DNA of 64,000 bases from Cupriavidus basilensis (GTDB lineage: Bacteria; Pseudomonadota; Gammaproteobacteria; Burkholderiales; Burkholderiaceae), in NCBI RefSeq assembly GCF_000832305.1, contig NZ_CP010536.1, positions 992,001 to 1,056,000 on the forward strand. The letters run 5' to 3'. Made by a program: the position numbers and the translations under genes. The notes under the pieces were generated by a model. That model was not told where the DNA came from. It did no database searches and saw only the letters and a list, made by a program, of their open reading frames with translations. The first letter of the stretch is position 1. Each line of letters begins with the position of its first letter. This document shows positions 10,124-19,332 of this stretch, piece by piece.

Positions 10124-10142
10124 GCTAATGATTCTCAATTGA
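10124..10142. promoter_or_regulatory. candidate Fur box upstream of the DUF2061 gene
   Basis: Read on the minus strand, the 19 bases starting at 10142 (TCAATTGAGAATCATTAGC) match 13 of 19 positions of the classical Fur-box consensus, including the core TGA-AATCATTA. The site lies about 80 bases upstream of the DUF2061 start and 38 bases before the cmk start on the other strand. A TTGAGA that could serve as a -35 for the minus strand overlaps it. This is a sequence match only. Confidence 0.4.
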
Positions 10143-10179
10143 TTTAAGAAATCGATATTTTGTTCTGCCTTAATAAACA

Positions 10180-10842
10180 ATGACTATCGTCGACGTCATC
10201 ACCATCGACGGGCCCACCGCATCGGGAAAGGGCACCGTAGCGCACAAGGTGGCCGACGCGCTCAGCTTCCATTTGCTGGACAGCGGTGCGTTGTACCGCC
10301 TGGTGGCGCTCGCCAGCGAGCGTGCGGGCATCGGCATGCAGGATGTGGAGGGGCTGGCCAGCCTGGCCACCCGCCTCGATGTGAAGTTCGGGCCTGACCG
10401 TGTCTGGCTGCGCGGCGAGGAAGTCAGCCTGGCCATCCGCGCGGAAGCCACCGGCAACCGGGCCTCTGCGATCGCAGTCCACCAACCGGTGCGCGACGCC
10501 CTGACGGCGCTGCAGCGCGGTTTTCGCAAGCTGCCCGGCCTGGTTGCCGACGGCCGCGACATGGGCACCGTGATTTTCCCGGATGCCCGGCTGAAGGTGT
10601 TCCTGACGGCAAGTGTCGAGGCGCGCGCTCGCAGGCGCTATAAACAATTGATTGATAAGGGAATTTCTGCTAATATCGAAGACCTTTTGCGAGACCTTGA
10701 GTCGCGCGACCAGCGGGATCGCTCCCGCGCGGCCGCGCCGCTGCGTCCCGCAGAGGATGCGCACTTGCTCGATACCTCCGACATGACGGTGGATCAGGCG
10801 GTGGCGCAGGTGCTGCAATGGTATGGCGCGCCGGGTTCCTGA
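10180..10842 (+). CDS. cmk: cytidylate kinase
   Basis: Cmk phosphorylates CMP and dCMP with ATP. The 220-residue protein begins with the P-loop [13 protein letters not shown] (residues 8-20) and keeps the DSGALYR and [14 protein letters not shown] segments of the family; the nucleoside monophosphate kinase fold is complete. It precedes rpsA, a conserved pair in proteobacteria. No Shine-Dalgarno sequence is evident in the A+T-rich bases before the ATG. Confidence 0.95.
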   Translation: MTIVDVITIDGPTASGKGTVAHKVADALSFHLLDSGALYRLVALASERAGIGMQDVEGLASLATRLDVKFGPDRVWLRGEEVSLAIRAEATGNRASAIAVHQPVRDALTALQRGFRKLPGLVADGRDMGTVIFPDARLKVFLTASVEARARRRYKQLIDKGISANIEDLLRDLESRDQRDRSRAAAPLRPAEDAHLLDTSDMTVDQAVAQVLQWYGAPGS

Positions 10843-10994
10843 TCCGCGCTTAGTCCAGCCGCTGCAACACCGAAGTGCCGGCAGAGCCTGCAAGCGCGGC
10901 TCCACCGGTGTTGTTCAACCTGACCCCGCTGCCCGGTGCAGACTGAGCGCGATCCACGCGCCGGCCCGAGTACTGCGGATTGATACTCAAGTTT

Positions 10995-12689
10995 ATGTCC
11001 GACCTGCAAACTAACGAATCCTTTGCCGCACTGTTCGAGGAATCCGTCGCCCGCTCCAATATGAAGGCTGGCGAAGTGATTTCCGCTGAAGTCGTGCGCA
11101 TCGACCACAATTTCGTGGTCGTCAACGCCGGCCTCAAATCGGAAGCCTTTGTGCCGGTGGAGGAGTTCCTGAACGACCAGGGCGAACTCGAAGTGCAGGC
11201 CGGCGACTACGTCTCCGTGGCCATCGACGCGCTCGAGAACGGCTATGGCGACACGATTCTCTCCCGCGACAAGGCCAAGCGCCTGGCATCGTGGCTGAAC
11301 CTCGAGAAGGCGCTGGAAGACGGCGAAATCATCTCGGGCACGGTCACGGGCAAGGTCAAGGGCGGCCTGACCGTCATGGTCAACGGCATCCGCGCGTTCC
11401 TGCCGGGCTCGCTGGTCGATGTGCGTCCGATCAAGGACACCACGCCGTACGAAGGCAAGACCCTGGAATTCAAGGTCATCAAGCTGGACCGCAAGCGCAA
11501 CAACGTGGTGCTGTCGCGCCGCGCCGTTGTGGAAGCGACCCTGGGCGAAGAGCGCCAGAAGCTGATGGAAACCCTGAAGGAAGGCGCCATCGTCAACGGT
11601 ATCGTCAAGAACATCACGGACTACGGCGCATTCGTGGACCTGGGTGGCATCGACGGCCTGCTGCACATCACCGACCTGGCATGGCGTCGTGTGCGTCACC
11701 CGAGCGAAGTGCTGTCGGTTGGCCAGGAAATCACCGCCAAGATCCTCAAGTTCGACCAAGAGAAGAACCGCGTCTCGCTGGGCGTGAAGCAACTGGGCGA
11801 AGATCCGTGGGTCGGCATCTCGCGTCGTTACCCGCAAAGCACCCGCCTGTTCGGCAAGGTGACCAACCTGACCGACTACGGCGCATTCGTTGAAATCGAA
11901 GCCGGCATCGAAGGCCTGGTCCACGTTTCCGAAATGGACTGGACCAACAAGAACGTTGCTCCGTCGAAGGTTGTCCAGCTGGGCGACGAAGTCGAAGTCA
12001 TGGTTCTGGATATCGACGAAGACAAGCGTCGTATCAGCCTGGGCATGAAGCAATGCAAGGCCAATCCGTGGGACGATTTCAGCCGTAACCACAAGAAGGG
12101 CGACAAGCTGGGCGGCCAGATCAAGTCGATCACCGACTTCGGCGTGTTCATCGGTCTGCCCGGTGGCATCGACGGCCTGGTGCACCTGTCCGACCTGTCC
12201 TGGCAAGAAACCGGCGAAGAAGCCGTGCGCAAGTACAAGAAGGGCGACGAAGTGGAAGCCGTGGTTCTGGGCATCGACGTCGACAAGGAACGCATCTCGC
12301 TGGGTATCAAGCAGCTGTCGGGCGACCCGTTCAACAACTTCATCTCGGCTAACGACAAGGGTTCCCTGGTCAACGGCACGATCAAGACTGTTGATGCCAA
12401 GGGCGCTGTCGTGCAACTGGCTGATGACGTCGAAGGTTACCTGCGCGCATCCGAAATCTCGGCTGACCGCGTGGAAGATGCTCGCAACGTGCTGAAGGAA
12501 GGCGAACAAATCACCGCCCTGGTGGTGAACGTTGACCGCAAGTCGCGCAACATCAACCTGTCGATCAAGGCCAAGGACAACGTCGAGCAGCAAGAAGCCA
12601 TGCAGAAGTTCGCTGCCGACACCGGCACGGCTGGCACGACCAACCTGGGCGCGCTGCTGAAGGCCAAGCTCGGCCAGGACAACCAGTAA
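10995..12689 (+). CDS. rpsA: 30S ribosomal protein S1
   Basis: S1 binds mRNA on the small subunit and helps unfold and position it. The 564-residue protein has six S1 (OB-fold) repeats spaced about 85-90 residues apart; repeats such as [22 protein letters not shown] and [23 protein letters not shown] are clear. Codons become strongly biased to highly expressed choices from about 11500 onward. ATG 10995 gives the usual [17 protein letters not shown] start. No Shine-Dalgarno site lies within 15 bases of the ATG, as in E. coli rpsA, whose product controls its own translation; similar autoregulation here is inference. Confidence 0.97.
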   Translation: MSDLQTNESFAALFEESVARSNMKAGEVISAEVVRIDHNFVVVNAGLKSEAFVPVEEFLNDQGELEVQAGDYVSVAIDALENGYGDTILSRDKAKRLASWLNLEKALEDGEIISGTVTGKVKGGLTVMVNGIRAFLPGSLVDVRPIKDTTPYEGKTLEFKVIKLDRKRNNVVLSRRAVVEATLGEERQKLMETLKEGAIVNGIVKNITDYGAFVDLGGIDGLLHITDLAWRRVRHPSEVLSVGQEITAKILKFDQEKNRVSLGVKQLGEDPWVGISRRYPQSTRLFGKVTNLTDYGAFVEIEAGIEGLVHVSEMDWTNKNVAPSKVVQLGDEVEVMVLDIDEDKRRISLGMKQCKANPWDDFSRNHKKGDKLGGQIKSITDFGVFIGLPGGIDGLVHLSDLSWQETGEEAVRKYKKGDEVEAVVLGIDVDKERISLGIKQLSGDPFNNFISANDKGSLVNGTIKTVDAKGAVVQLADDVEGYLRASEISADRVEDARNVLKEGEQITALVVNVDRKSRNINLSIKAKDNVEQQEAMQKFAADTGTAGTTNLGALLKAKLGQDNQ

Positions 12690-12721
12690 GCATTGGTTCT
12701 TACGCCTGCTAGCGGATGCCC

Positions 12722-13219
12722 ATGACCAAGTCCGAGCTTGTCGAAAAACTGGCTGCCCGGTTCCCGCAGCTGTTGCTGCGGGATGCGGACATCTCGGTGA
12801 AGACGATCCTCGACGCGATGTCCGAAGCGCTGGCTGATGGCCACCGCATCGAGATTCGCGGATTCGGCAGTTTTGGTCTTAACCGGCGTCCGCCGCGCGT
12901 GGGACGCAACCCCAAGTCCGGCGAACGTGTGCTGGTGCCCGAGAAACGGGTGCCGCACTTCAAGGCGGGCAAGGAGTTGCGTGAACGAGTCGATCGCAGC
13001 CCGGCGCTGCCGCAGGCAGGTAGCGGCGGTGCTGGCGCCAATGCCAATGGAAGTCACGTTGGCAGCGGCAACGCGAATGGCAGTACCCATGGCGGTAGCA
13101 TTGGCCATGGCGCTACGGCTGGTGCGGGTCTTGTGACCGCGCCTGGCCAGGCGTTGCCGGCAGCCGCTGCCGGCAATGCCCTGCATGATGATGGCGGGCT
13201 GAAGCTGGCCCAGTCCTGA
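12722..13219 (+). CDS. ihfB: integration host factor beta subunit with long Gly-rich tail
   Basis: IHF beta pairs with IHF alpha to bind and sharply bend DNA in recombination, replication and transcription. Residues 1-92 are the complete HU/IHF fold, including the DNA-binding arm with [14 protein letters not shown]. Residues about 93-165 form a low-complexity tail rich in Gly, Ala, Asn, Ser and His; E. coli IHF beta has only 94 residues. ATG 12722 gives the standard [11 protein letters not shown] start; an ATG six bases earlier would add two residues. It follows rpsA by 32 bases and is followed by a strong terminator. Confidence 0.93.
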   Translation: MTKSELVEKLAARFPQLLLRDADISVKTILDAMSEALADGHRIEIRGFGSFGLNRRPPRVGRNPKSGERVLVPEKRVPHFKAGKELRERVDRSPALPQAGSGGAGANANGSHVGSGNANGSTHGGSIGHGATAGAGLVTAPGQALPAAAAGNALHDDGGLKLAQS

Positions 13220-13257
13220 ATCCGCTGTGTTTGGCTCGTGATGTGCCTGGATAGTCA

Positions 13258-13286
13258 AAAAAGCGCCCCTTATCGGGGCGCTTTTT
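13258..13286 (+). terminator. intrinsic terminator after ihfB
   Basis: A 12-bp stem (13258-13269 with 13275-13286) with a 5-base loop, GC-rich at the top and closed by an A-run on the left and a T-run on the right. It can work in both directions and ends the cmk-rpsA-ihfB unit. Confidence 0.9.
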
Positions 13287-13335
13287 CATTTTTGCGAGCA
13301 TACAAGAGGTTACCGTTGGTACGAGGCGATTCCGC

Positions 13336-13341
13336 TACAAT
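13336..13341 (+). promoter_or_regulatory. candidate -10 element for lapA-lapB
   Basis: TACAAT at 13336-13341 follows the ihfB terminator and would place a start near 13348, about 78 bases before lapA. No -35 with correct spacing is obvious. Confidence 0.35.
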
Positions 13342-13425
13342 GCCGGGAATCCACCGAGGGGGCGCCGCCCGCCGACGTCCGCATCACCGGAGTCCGATTC
13401 ATCCCATCTGCCGCATGAAGCCCGC

Positions 13426-13755
13426 ATGAAACTTGTCGCCTGGATCATCCGCATTGTCCTGTTCGCGCTGCTGTTCGTGCTGGCGCTGCGCAATACCACC
13501 GACGTCTCGCTGCAGCTCTTTTTTGATGCCGTCTGGCGCGCGCCGCTGATCCTGATCTTGCTGGCCGCATTCGGGCTGGGCATCCTCGCCGCGCTCGCCG
13601 CGCTGGCGCCCGTGCTGATGCGACAGCGCATGGAGGCGGGCCGGCTGCGGCGTGCGCTGGGCGAGGCGCACAGCCAGTCGGCGGAAAGTGCGCGCGACCC
13701 GCAGGCCGCGGCAGGTTCCGGCATTCCTTACAACGTAGTTGGCCCGAAAGTCTGA
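13426..13755 (+). CDS. lapA: lipopolysaccharide assembly protein A domain protein (DUF1049)
   Basis: LapA is a small inner-membrane protein encoded with LapB. The 109-residue protein has two transmembrane helices, about residues 5-22 and 39-62, separated by the loop RNTTDVSLQLFFDAVWRAP, the pattern of the LapA (DUF1049) family. A charged and Gln/Ser-rich cytoplasmic tail follows. The stop is three bases before the lapB start, so the two are translationally close. It lies between ihfB and lapB, as in many proteobacteria. Confidence 0.88.
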   Translation: MKLVAWIIRIVLFALLFVLALRNTTDVSLQLFFDAVWRAPLILILLAAFGLGILAALAALAPVLMRQRMEAGRLRRALGEAHSQSAESARDPQAAAGSGIPYNVVGPKV

Positions 13756-13758
13756 CCC

Positions 13759-14997
13759 ATGATTTTTGAAACCTGGTGGCTGCTGGCGCTGCCGCTCATT
13801 TTCGGCCTTGGCTGGATGGCTGCCCGCTTCGATGCGCGGCAACTGATGAGCGAGCAGGGCGCGCTGCCGCGCTCCTATTTCAAGGGGCTGAACTTCCTGC
13901 TCAACGAGCAGCCCGATCAAGCCATCGACGCGTTCATCGAGGTGGTGCGCCTGGACCCCGAGACCACAGAGCTGCACTTTGCGCTTGGCGCTTTGTTCCG
14001 CCGGCGTGGTGAAACCGAACGTGCCATCCGCGTGCACCAGAACCTGGCTAGCCGTCAGGATCTTCCCGATGCCGAACGCGAGCACGCGCTCTATGAGCTG
14101 GGCCAGGATTTCCTGCGCGCCGGCCTGCTTGACCGCGCGGAGGAATCGCTGCGCCGGCTGATGTCGGGGCCGTACGCGGCCCCGGCCAAGCATGTGCTTC
14201 TGGAGCTTTACGAAGTCGAGAAAGAGTGGAAGAAAGCCATCGACGCGGCACGTGAGCTGCAGCCGCTGGAGCAGAAGGACTACAGCGTGCAGATCGCTCA
14301 GTTCTGCTGCGAACTGGCGCAGGACGCGCTGCAGCGCAAGCAGCCTGATGACGCCATCGGCTGGCTGCAGCAGGCCGCCAGGGAAAACCCCGCCAATGTG
14401 CGTGCGCCGATGCTGCTGGGCGATGTGGCCATGGCCGCGGGCGACGCGCAAGGCGCGCTTGGCCACTGGCTGGGCATCGAGAAGCAGGACGCTACTTATC
14501 TGCCGCTGGTGGCGGATCGCGTGGTCAAAGCGTACCGCCAGCTCGGCGACGATGGCCGGGCGCTGGAGTGGTTGCGCGGCCTGCTGAAAACGAACCTGGC
14601 TGCCGAGTTGCTCGATAGTGCCTATCGTGCCGAGCTGGAGCAGCACGGCGCGCATGCCGCGGCCGTGCTGATGCGAGAGCAATTGCGCCGGCAGCCGTCG
14701 CTGCAGGCCCTGACCAAGTATTTTGAGGCGCAGGCCGCCGAGGTCGCGCAAGCCAGCGTGGCTGTCACGGCCAATGCGGCTGATGTGGCCGATGGCGAGC
14801 CGGCGGGCTGCGCGCACGATGTCGAACATGAGCAGGAGGTGTCGGCGATCCGCGACCTGCTGCAGCACCGCACACGTAACCTGGCACGCTATACCTGCCG
14901 GGAGTGCGGTTTCCGCGCCCGGTTGTTCTATTGGCAGTGCCCTGGCTGCAACCGCTGGGAAACCTACGCACCGCGCCGTTCCGAGGCGCTCGGCTGA
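13759..14997 (+). CDS. lapB: lipopolysaccharide assembly protein B
   Basis: LapB (YciM) is an inner-membrane-anchored adaptor that in E. coli promotes FtsH degradation of LpxC and so balances LPS and phospholipid synthesis. The 412-residue protein has an N-terminal membrane helix (residues 3-21), tetratricopeptide-like repeats over about residues 35-330, and a C-terminal rubredoxin-like metal site with the pairs CREC and CPGC near residues 380-400. All expected parts are present. The cluster with ugd, hldA and hldD fits a role in LPS. Confidence 0.94.
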   Translation: MIFETWWLLALPLIFGLGWMAARFDARQLMSEQGALPRSYFKGLNFLLNEQPDQAIDAFIEVVRLDPETTELHFALGALFRRRGETERAIRVHQNLASRQDLPDAEREHALYELGQDFLRAGLLDRAEESLRRLMSGPYAAPAKHVLLELYEVEKEWKKAIDAARELQPLEQKDYSVQIAQFCCELAQDALQRKQPDDAIGWLQQAARENPANVRAPMLLGDVAMAAGDAQGALGHWLGIEKQDATYLPLVADRVVKAYRQLGDDGRALEWLRGLLKTNLAAELLDSAYRAELEQHGAHAAAVLMREQLRRQPSLQALTKYFEAQAAEVAQASVAVTANAADVADGEPAGCAHDVEHEQEVSAIRDLLQHRTRNLARYTCRECGFRARLFYWQCPGCNRWETYAPRRSEALG

Positions 14998-15057
14998 TGC
15001 CGATGCCGATGTTGTTGCCTTAGCGTCGCACGCCAATCCCTATCTGGAGTACAAGTT

Positions 15058-16431
15058 ATGAAAGTCACCATTATCGGCAGCGGCTACGTCGGTCTAGTGA
15101 CCGGGGCCTGCCTGGCTGAGTTGGGCAACGATGTGTTTTGCCTGGACGTAGACGAACGCAAGATCGCGATGCTCAATGCTGGCGGCGTGCCGATCTACGA
15201 GCCGGGCTTGAAGGAGCTAATCCAGCGTAATCGCGAGGCTGGCCGGCTGACATTTTCCACCGATGTGGCGGCCAGCGTGGAGCATGCCGACGTGCAGTTC
15301 ATCGCCGTTGGCACGCCGCCTGACGAGGATGGCTCCGCTGACCTGCAATATGTGCTGGCGGCGGCCCGCAATATCGGCAAGTACATGACCGGCTTCAAGG
15401 TGGTGGTGGACAAGTCCACCGTGCCGGTCGGCACCGGCGATCGTGTTGCCGAAGCCATTCGTGAAGAGCTGGCCGCGCGTGGCCTCGAGGACCTGCAGTT
15501 CTCCGTGGTCTCGAATCCGGAGTTCCTGAAGGAAGGCGCCGCGGTGGAGGACTTCATGCGTCCCGACCGCATCGTGCTGGGCTGCAATGCCGACGTGGCG
15601 GGCCGGCACGCCAAGGCGATCATGCGCCAGCTCTACGCGCCCTTCAACCGCAATCACGAGCGTACGTTCTATATGGACGTGCGCTCGGCCGAGTTCACCA
15701 AGTACGCCGCCAACTCGATGCTGGCCACGCGCATCTCGTTCATGAACGAGCTGGCGAACCTGGCCGATGAAGTCGGCGCCGATATCGAGCTGGTCCGCAT
15801 GGGCATCGGTTCCGATCCGCGCATCGGCTATAGTTTCCTGTACGCCGGTGCCGGCTACGGCGGCTCGTGTTTCCCCAAGGATGTGCAGGCGCTGATGCGC
15901 ACCGCCAGCGCGCATGGCAAGCCCATGCGCGTGCTGGAAGCGGTGGAAGCCGTCAACGACGCGCAAAAGCAGGTGCTGGCCGACAAGGTCGTGCGCCGCT
16001 TTGGCGAGGATCTCACTGGCCGTACCTTTGCGATCTGGGGCCTGGCCTTCAAGCCCAATACCGACGACATGCGCGAAGCGCCGTCGCGGGTGCTGGCGCA
16101 AGCGCTGGTGTCGCGCGGCGCCTCGCTGCGCGTGCATGATCCGATCTCGATGGCCGAGGCCAAGCATGCGCTGGCCCTCGATCTCGCACACATCGATGGC
16201 GGTTTTGCACGCGTGCATTTCTGCGACGCGCAGATGGACACGCTCGACGGCGCCGATGCTCTGGTCATCGTTACAGAGTGGAAGGTGTTCCGCAGCCCGG
16301 ATTTCAACCAGATCAAGCGCCGCCTGAAGGCACCCGTCATCTTCGATGGACGCAATCTGTACGAGCCCGAAGCCATGCAGGAAACGGGCATCGAATATCA
16401 TGCGATCGGGCGGCCGACCACGACGCGCTGA
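15058..16431 (+). CDS. ugd: UDP-glucose 6-dehydrogenase
   Basis: Ugd oxidises UDP-glucose to UDP-glucuronate, a precursor of acidic polysaccharides and of 4-amino-4-deoxy-L-arabinose for lipid A modification. The 457-residue protein begins with the NAD-binding motif [17 protein letters not shown]. The catalytic cysteine is C271 in [10 protein letters not shown], and the C-terminal UDP-binding domain contains [21 protein letters not shown] 11 bases before the ATG supports the start. It lies between lapB and hldA on the same strand. Confidence 0.95.
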   Translation: MKVTIIGSGYVGLVTGACLAELGNDVFCLDVDERKIAMLNAGGVPIYEPGLKELIQRNREAGRLTFSTDVAASVEHADVQFIAVGTPPDEDGSADLQYVLAAARNIGKYMTGFKVVVDKSTVPVGTGDRVAEAIREELAARGLEDLQFSVVSNPEFLKEGAAVEDFMRPDRIVLGCNADVAGRHAKAIMRQLYAPFNRNHERTFYMDVRSAEFTKYAANSMLATRISFMNELANLADEVGADIELVRMGIGSDPRIGYSFLYAGAGYGGSCFPKDVQALMRTASAHGKPMRVLEAVEAVNDAQKQVLADKVVRRFGEDLTGRTFAIWGLAFKPNTDDMREAPSRVLAQALVSRGASLRVHDPISMAEAKHALALDLAHIDGGFARVHFCDAQMDTLDGADALVIVTEWKVFRSPDFNQIKRRLKAPVIFDGRNLYEPEAMQETGIEYHAIGRPTTTR

Positions 16432-16501
16432 AACGCAACCCAACGGGAACGACAAGCCAACACCCCGGCTGACGGACCGGGCCGTGTTGCCAAGGATGTC
16501 C

Positions 16502-17449
16502 ATGAGCAAGAACCATATTCCGCAGCAACAGATCAATCAATCGCGCATCCTGGTGGCGGGCGACATGATGCTCGACCGCTATTGGTTCGGCGATGTCGAG
16601 CGCATTTCCCCGGAAGCCCCGGTGCCGGTGGTGCAGATCAAGCGCAGCGACGAACGCCTTGGCGGCGCTGCCAACGTGGCGCGCAATGCCGCCGCGCTGG
16701 GCGCCCAGGTGGGCATGCTGGGCGTGGTCGGCGATGATGAGCCCGGCCGTACGCTGGAGGCGCTGCTCAGCGCCAGCCACGTGCAGCCTTACCTGCATCG
16801 CGACCCCAGTGTCAACACCACCATCAAGCTGCGCGTGGTGGCGCACCAGCAGCAGTTGCTGCGCGTGGACTTCGAGAATGCACCGGGACATGAAGTGCTG
16901 GCCGCGGTGCAGGATCGTTTCCTGGCCCTGGTCAAAGAGTACAAGGTTCTGGTGCTCTCCGACTACGGCAAGGGCGGCCTGGCCCATGTGGGCCGCATGG
17001 TCGAGGCGGGCCGCGCCGCGGGCTGCCTGGTGCTGGTCGATCCCAAGGGCGACGATTACTCACGCTATCGCGGCGCCACGCTGATCACCCCCAACCGTGC
17101 CGAAATGCGGCACGTGGTGGGCGCCTGGAAGACCGAGTCCGATCTCACCATCCGGGCCCAGAACCTGCGGCGCGAGCTGCATCTCGAAGCGCTGCTGCTG
17201 ACGCGCTCGGAAGAGGGCATGACGCTCTACACCGAAGCCGAGGTGCTGCACGTGTCGGCGCAGGCGCGCGAAGTCTACGACGTGTCCGGCGCCGGCGACA
17301 CCGTGATCGCCACGCTGGCGACCATGCTGGGCGCGGGCGTGCCGCTCAAGGAGGCCGTGCAGCACGCCAATCGCGCTGGCAGCATCGTGGTGGGCAAGCT
17401 GGGCACCGCGGTCGTCACCTATCCTGAATTGTTTGGCACGCCGGTGTAA
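16502..17449 (+). CDS. rfaE1: D-glycero-beta-D-manno-heptose-7-phosphate kinase
   Basis: This PfkB-family sugar kinase (HldA/RfaE domain I) phosphorylates heptose 7-phosphate at C1 in ADP-heptose synthesis for the LPS inner core. At 315 residues it is only the kinase half; E. coli HldE is a fusion with an adenylyltransferase, so a separate hldC must exist elsewhere. DMMLDRYWFGDVERISPEAPVPV and the C-terminal DVSGAGDTVIATLA (catalytic Asp in GAGD) are diagnostic. ATG 16502 is chosen because AAGG lies six bases before it; ATG 16496 is also possible. Confidence 0.94.
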   Translation: MSKNHIPQQQINQSRILVAGDMMLDRYWFGDVERISPEAPVPVVQIKRSDERLGGAANVARNAAALGAQVGMLGVVGDDEPGRTLEALLSASHVQPYLHRDPSVNTTIKLRVVAHQQQLLRVDFENAPGHEVLAAVQDRFLALVKEYKVLVLSDYGKGGLAHVGRMVEAGRAAGCLVLVDPKGDDYSRYRGATLITPNRAEMRHVVGAWKTESDLTIRAQNLRRELHLEALLLTRSEEGMTLYTEAEVLHVSAQAREVYDVSGAGDTVIATLATMLGAGVPLKEAVQHANRAGSIVVGKLGTAVVTYPELFGTPV

Positions 17450-17489
17450 TGGCCGCGCTGCCTCCTGGCTCTTTTGAGCCCACACGACC

Positions 17490-18485
17490 ATGACCATCAT
17501 CGTAACCGGCGCTGCCGGCTTTATCGGCAGCAACCTCGTCAAGGGCCTGAACGAGCGCGGCGAAGACAATGTCGTCGCCGTCGACAACCTGACGCGCGCC
17601 GACAAGTTCCACAACCTCGTCGACTGCGAGATCCGCGACTACCTAGACAAGAGCGAGTTCATCGAGCGCTTCAAGCGCGGTGAGTTCGGCAAGGTACGCG
17701 CGGTGTTCCATGAGGGAGCCTGCTCCGACACCATGGAGACCGACGGCCGCTACATGATGGAGAACAACTTTCGCTACACCCAGGCGTTGATGGATGCCTG
17801 CCTGGAGCAGGGCACGCAGTTCCTCTACGCCTCTTCGGCAGCCACTTATGGCGCCTCGCAGGTGTTCAAGGAAGAGCGCCAGTACGAGAAGCCGCTGAAC
17901 GTCTACGGCTACTCGAAGTTCCTGTTCGACCAGGTGGTGCGGCGCAAGCTGCCGTGCGCGTTGTCGCAGATCGTGGGCTTTCGCTACTTCAACGTGTATG
18001 GCCCGCGCGAAGCGCACAAGGGCCGCATGGCCTCGGTGGCGTTCCACAATTTCAACCAGTTCCGCGCCGATGGCACGGTGAAGCTGTTTGGCGAATATGG
18101 CGGCTATGCGCCGGGTGGCCATACCCGCGACTTCGTCTCGGTTGAGGACGTGGTGAAGGTCAACCTGTTCTTCCTGGAGCATCCGGACAAGTCGGGCATC
18201 TTCAACCTCGGCACCGGCCGCGCGCAACCGTTCAACGACATTGCCGCGACCGTGGTCAACACGCTGCGCGAGGCCGATGGCCGGCCCCAGCTGACGCTCG
18301 ACGAGATGGTGCAGGAGGGATTGGTGGAATACATCAAGTTCCCCGACGCGCTGCGCGGCAAGTACCAGTGCTACACCCAGTCCGATGTCTCGCGCCTGCG
18401 TGGCGCCGGGTACAAGGACGCGTTCTACACCGTGGAAGAAGGCGTGTCGCGCTACTGCCGCTGGCTGCTGCAGAACAAGGGCTGA
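17490..18485 (+). CDS. hldD: ADP-L-glycero-D-manno-heptose 6-epimerase
   Basis: HldD (RfaD) is an extended short-chain dehydrogenase/reductase that epimerises ADP-D-glycero-D-manno-heptose to the L-glycero form used in the LPS core. The 331-residue protein starts with the nucleotide-binding motif [17 protein letters not shown] and has the [10 protein letters not shown] active-site Tyr/Lys pair. It follows the heptose kinase by 40 bases, so the two precursor steps are encoded together. A weak hairpin follows the stop. Confidence 0.96.
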   Translation: MTIIVTGAAGFIGSNLVKGLNERGEDNVVAVDNLTRADKFHNLVDCEIRDYLDKSEFIERFKRGEFGKVRAVFHEGACSDTMETDGRYMMENNFRYTQALMDACLEQGTQFLYASSAATYGASQVFKEERQYEKPLNVYGYSKFLFDQVVRRKLPCALSQIVGFRYFNVYGPREAHKGRMASVAFHNFNQFRADGTVKLFGEYGGYAPGGHTRDFVSVEDVVKVNLFFLEHPDKSGIFNLGTGRAQPFNDIAATVVNTLREADGRPQLTLDEMVQEGLVEYIKFPDALRGKYQCYTQSDVSRLRGAGYKDAFYTVEEGVSRYCRWLLQNKG

Positions 18486-18491
18486 AGTCGC

Positions 18492-18518
18492 AAAGACATG
18501 CGTGTAAAGGCGTCTTTT
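18492..18518 (+). terminator. weak terminator-like hairpin after hldD
   Basis: AAAGAC (18492-18497) can pair with GTCTTT (18512-18517) over a 14-base loop, followed by one more T. The stem is short and A+T-rich, so this is a low-confidence call. Confidence 0.25.
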
Positions 18519-18600
18519 GTGGGCCTTGCGCGCGCTGTGGAGACACCTCGGTAGCGTTGAGGTGAACTTTTGTTGCGAGGTGCGCCAAGCCGGTTGCGTG

Positions 18601-18662
18601 CTCCTATCCTGCGTGTTGCTTCGTCCAGCCAGGGCGAAGCGACTTTCATCAATGGATAGGAG
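18601..18662 (+). promoter_or_regulatory. leader stem-loop that buries the ribosome-binding site of the ComEA-like gene
   Basis: CTCCTATCC (18601-18609) is a perfect complement of GGATAGGAG (18654-18662), which contains the Shine-Dalgarno sequence of the next gene. Between them a second stem forms from 18615-18626 with 18632-18643 (12 pairs including two G-U) closing a 5-base loop. The two stems stack with an asymmetric internal loop. This arrangement is typical of leaders that control translation by hiding the ribosome-binding site, such as RNA thermometers or protein-bound leaders. It requires transcription to start before 18601, which is not known. Confidence 0.5.
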
Positions 18663-18670
18663 AAACTCCC

Positions 18671-19048
18671 ATGTTCAAGCCAACTCTGACGCGCGCGTCC
18701 AGGCAGGTCCTGCTGGCTGCCGCCGTCTGGTTCTCGCTATCGGGTGCCGCGTTTGCGGCGGTCGATGTGAATACCGCCGATGAGGCCGCGCTGGTGTCGC
18801 TCAAGGGCATCGGGCCGGCCACGGCCAGCACCATTGTCAGCGAACGCAGCCGGGGCGGTCCCTTCAAGGATGCCGCGGATCTCGCCGATCGGGTCAAGGG
18901 CCTGGGGCAGAAATCTGTCGTGCGCTTGCAGGAGGCCGGCATGACCATCGGTGCCGGCAGTGCTGCGGCGCCGAAGGCCACGGTGGCGGCGGCTCCTGCC
19001 AAGAAGGACGCCAAGACGGAGAAGCCGCCGGCCAAGGCCGTTCGCTAA
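18671..19048 (+). CDS. ComEA-like secreted helix-hairpin-helix DNA-binding protein
   Basis: A 125-residue protein with an N-terminal signal peptide (hydrophobic residues 13-27, likely cleavage after AFA). A helix-hairpin-helix domain follows at about residues 32-90 (VNTADEAALVSLKGIGPATASTIV and DLADRVKGLGQKSVVRL), the ComEA fold that binds double-stranded DNA in the periplasm during natural transformation. The C-terminal third is an Ala/Lys/Pro-rich tail. A strong ribosome-binding site (GGAG, 8 bases before the ATG) lies in a predicted stem. No other competence genes are nearby, so a role in DNA uptake is inferred from the family only. Confidence 0.82.
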   Translation: MFKPTLTRASRQVLLAAAVWFSLSGAAFAAVDVNTADEAALVSLKGIGPATASTIVSERSRGGPFKDAADLADRVKGLGQKSVVRLQEAGMTIGAGSAAAPKATVAAAPAKKDAKTEKPPAKAVR

Positions 19049-19100
19049 GCTTGCCGCGGGCGTGCAGCGCGGCGCCCGCATCCAAGCTATCCGACCCTCG

Positions 19101-19127
19101 AAGCCCCGGCCGAGCCCGGGGCTTTTT
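19101..19127 (+). terminator. intrinsic terminator after the ComEA-like gene
   Basis: AAGCCCCGG (19101-19109) pairs with CCGGGGCTT (19116-19124) over a 6-base loop, followed by a T-run to 19127. It isolates the ComEA-like gene from the permease. The rest of 19049-19332 holds no gene; a TATCAT at 19220-19225 is a weak candidate -10 for the permease. Confidence 0.8.
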
Positions 19128-19332
19128 GCTGCTCGTGCACCAGCACGAAGATCCGGCGCTGGTATGGCTCGTGCTAGGACACTTGTGCCGTTTGGCTTAT
19201 CACGAATGCGGCCGCGCGGTATCATGCGGACGCTGTTGTGGCCCGAGCCGCCTGCGTGGCCAACAAAATCCAAGATCGCGCCGGACCTGCCCGCATACGG
19301 GGCGGCCAGGCCAATAAAAAGGGAGCTGGACA

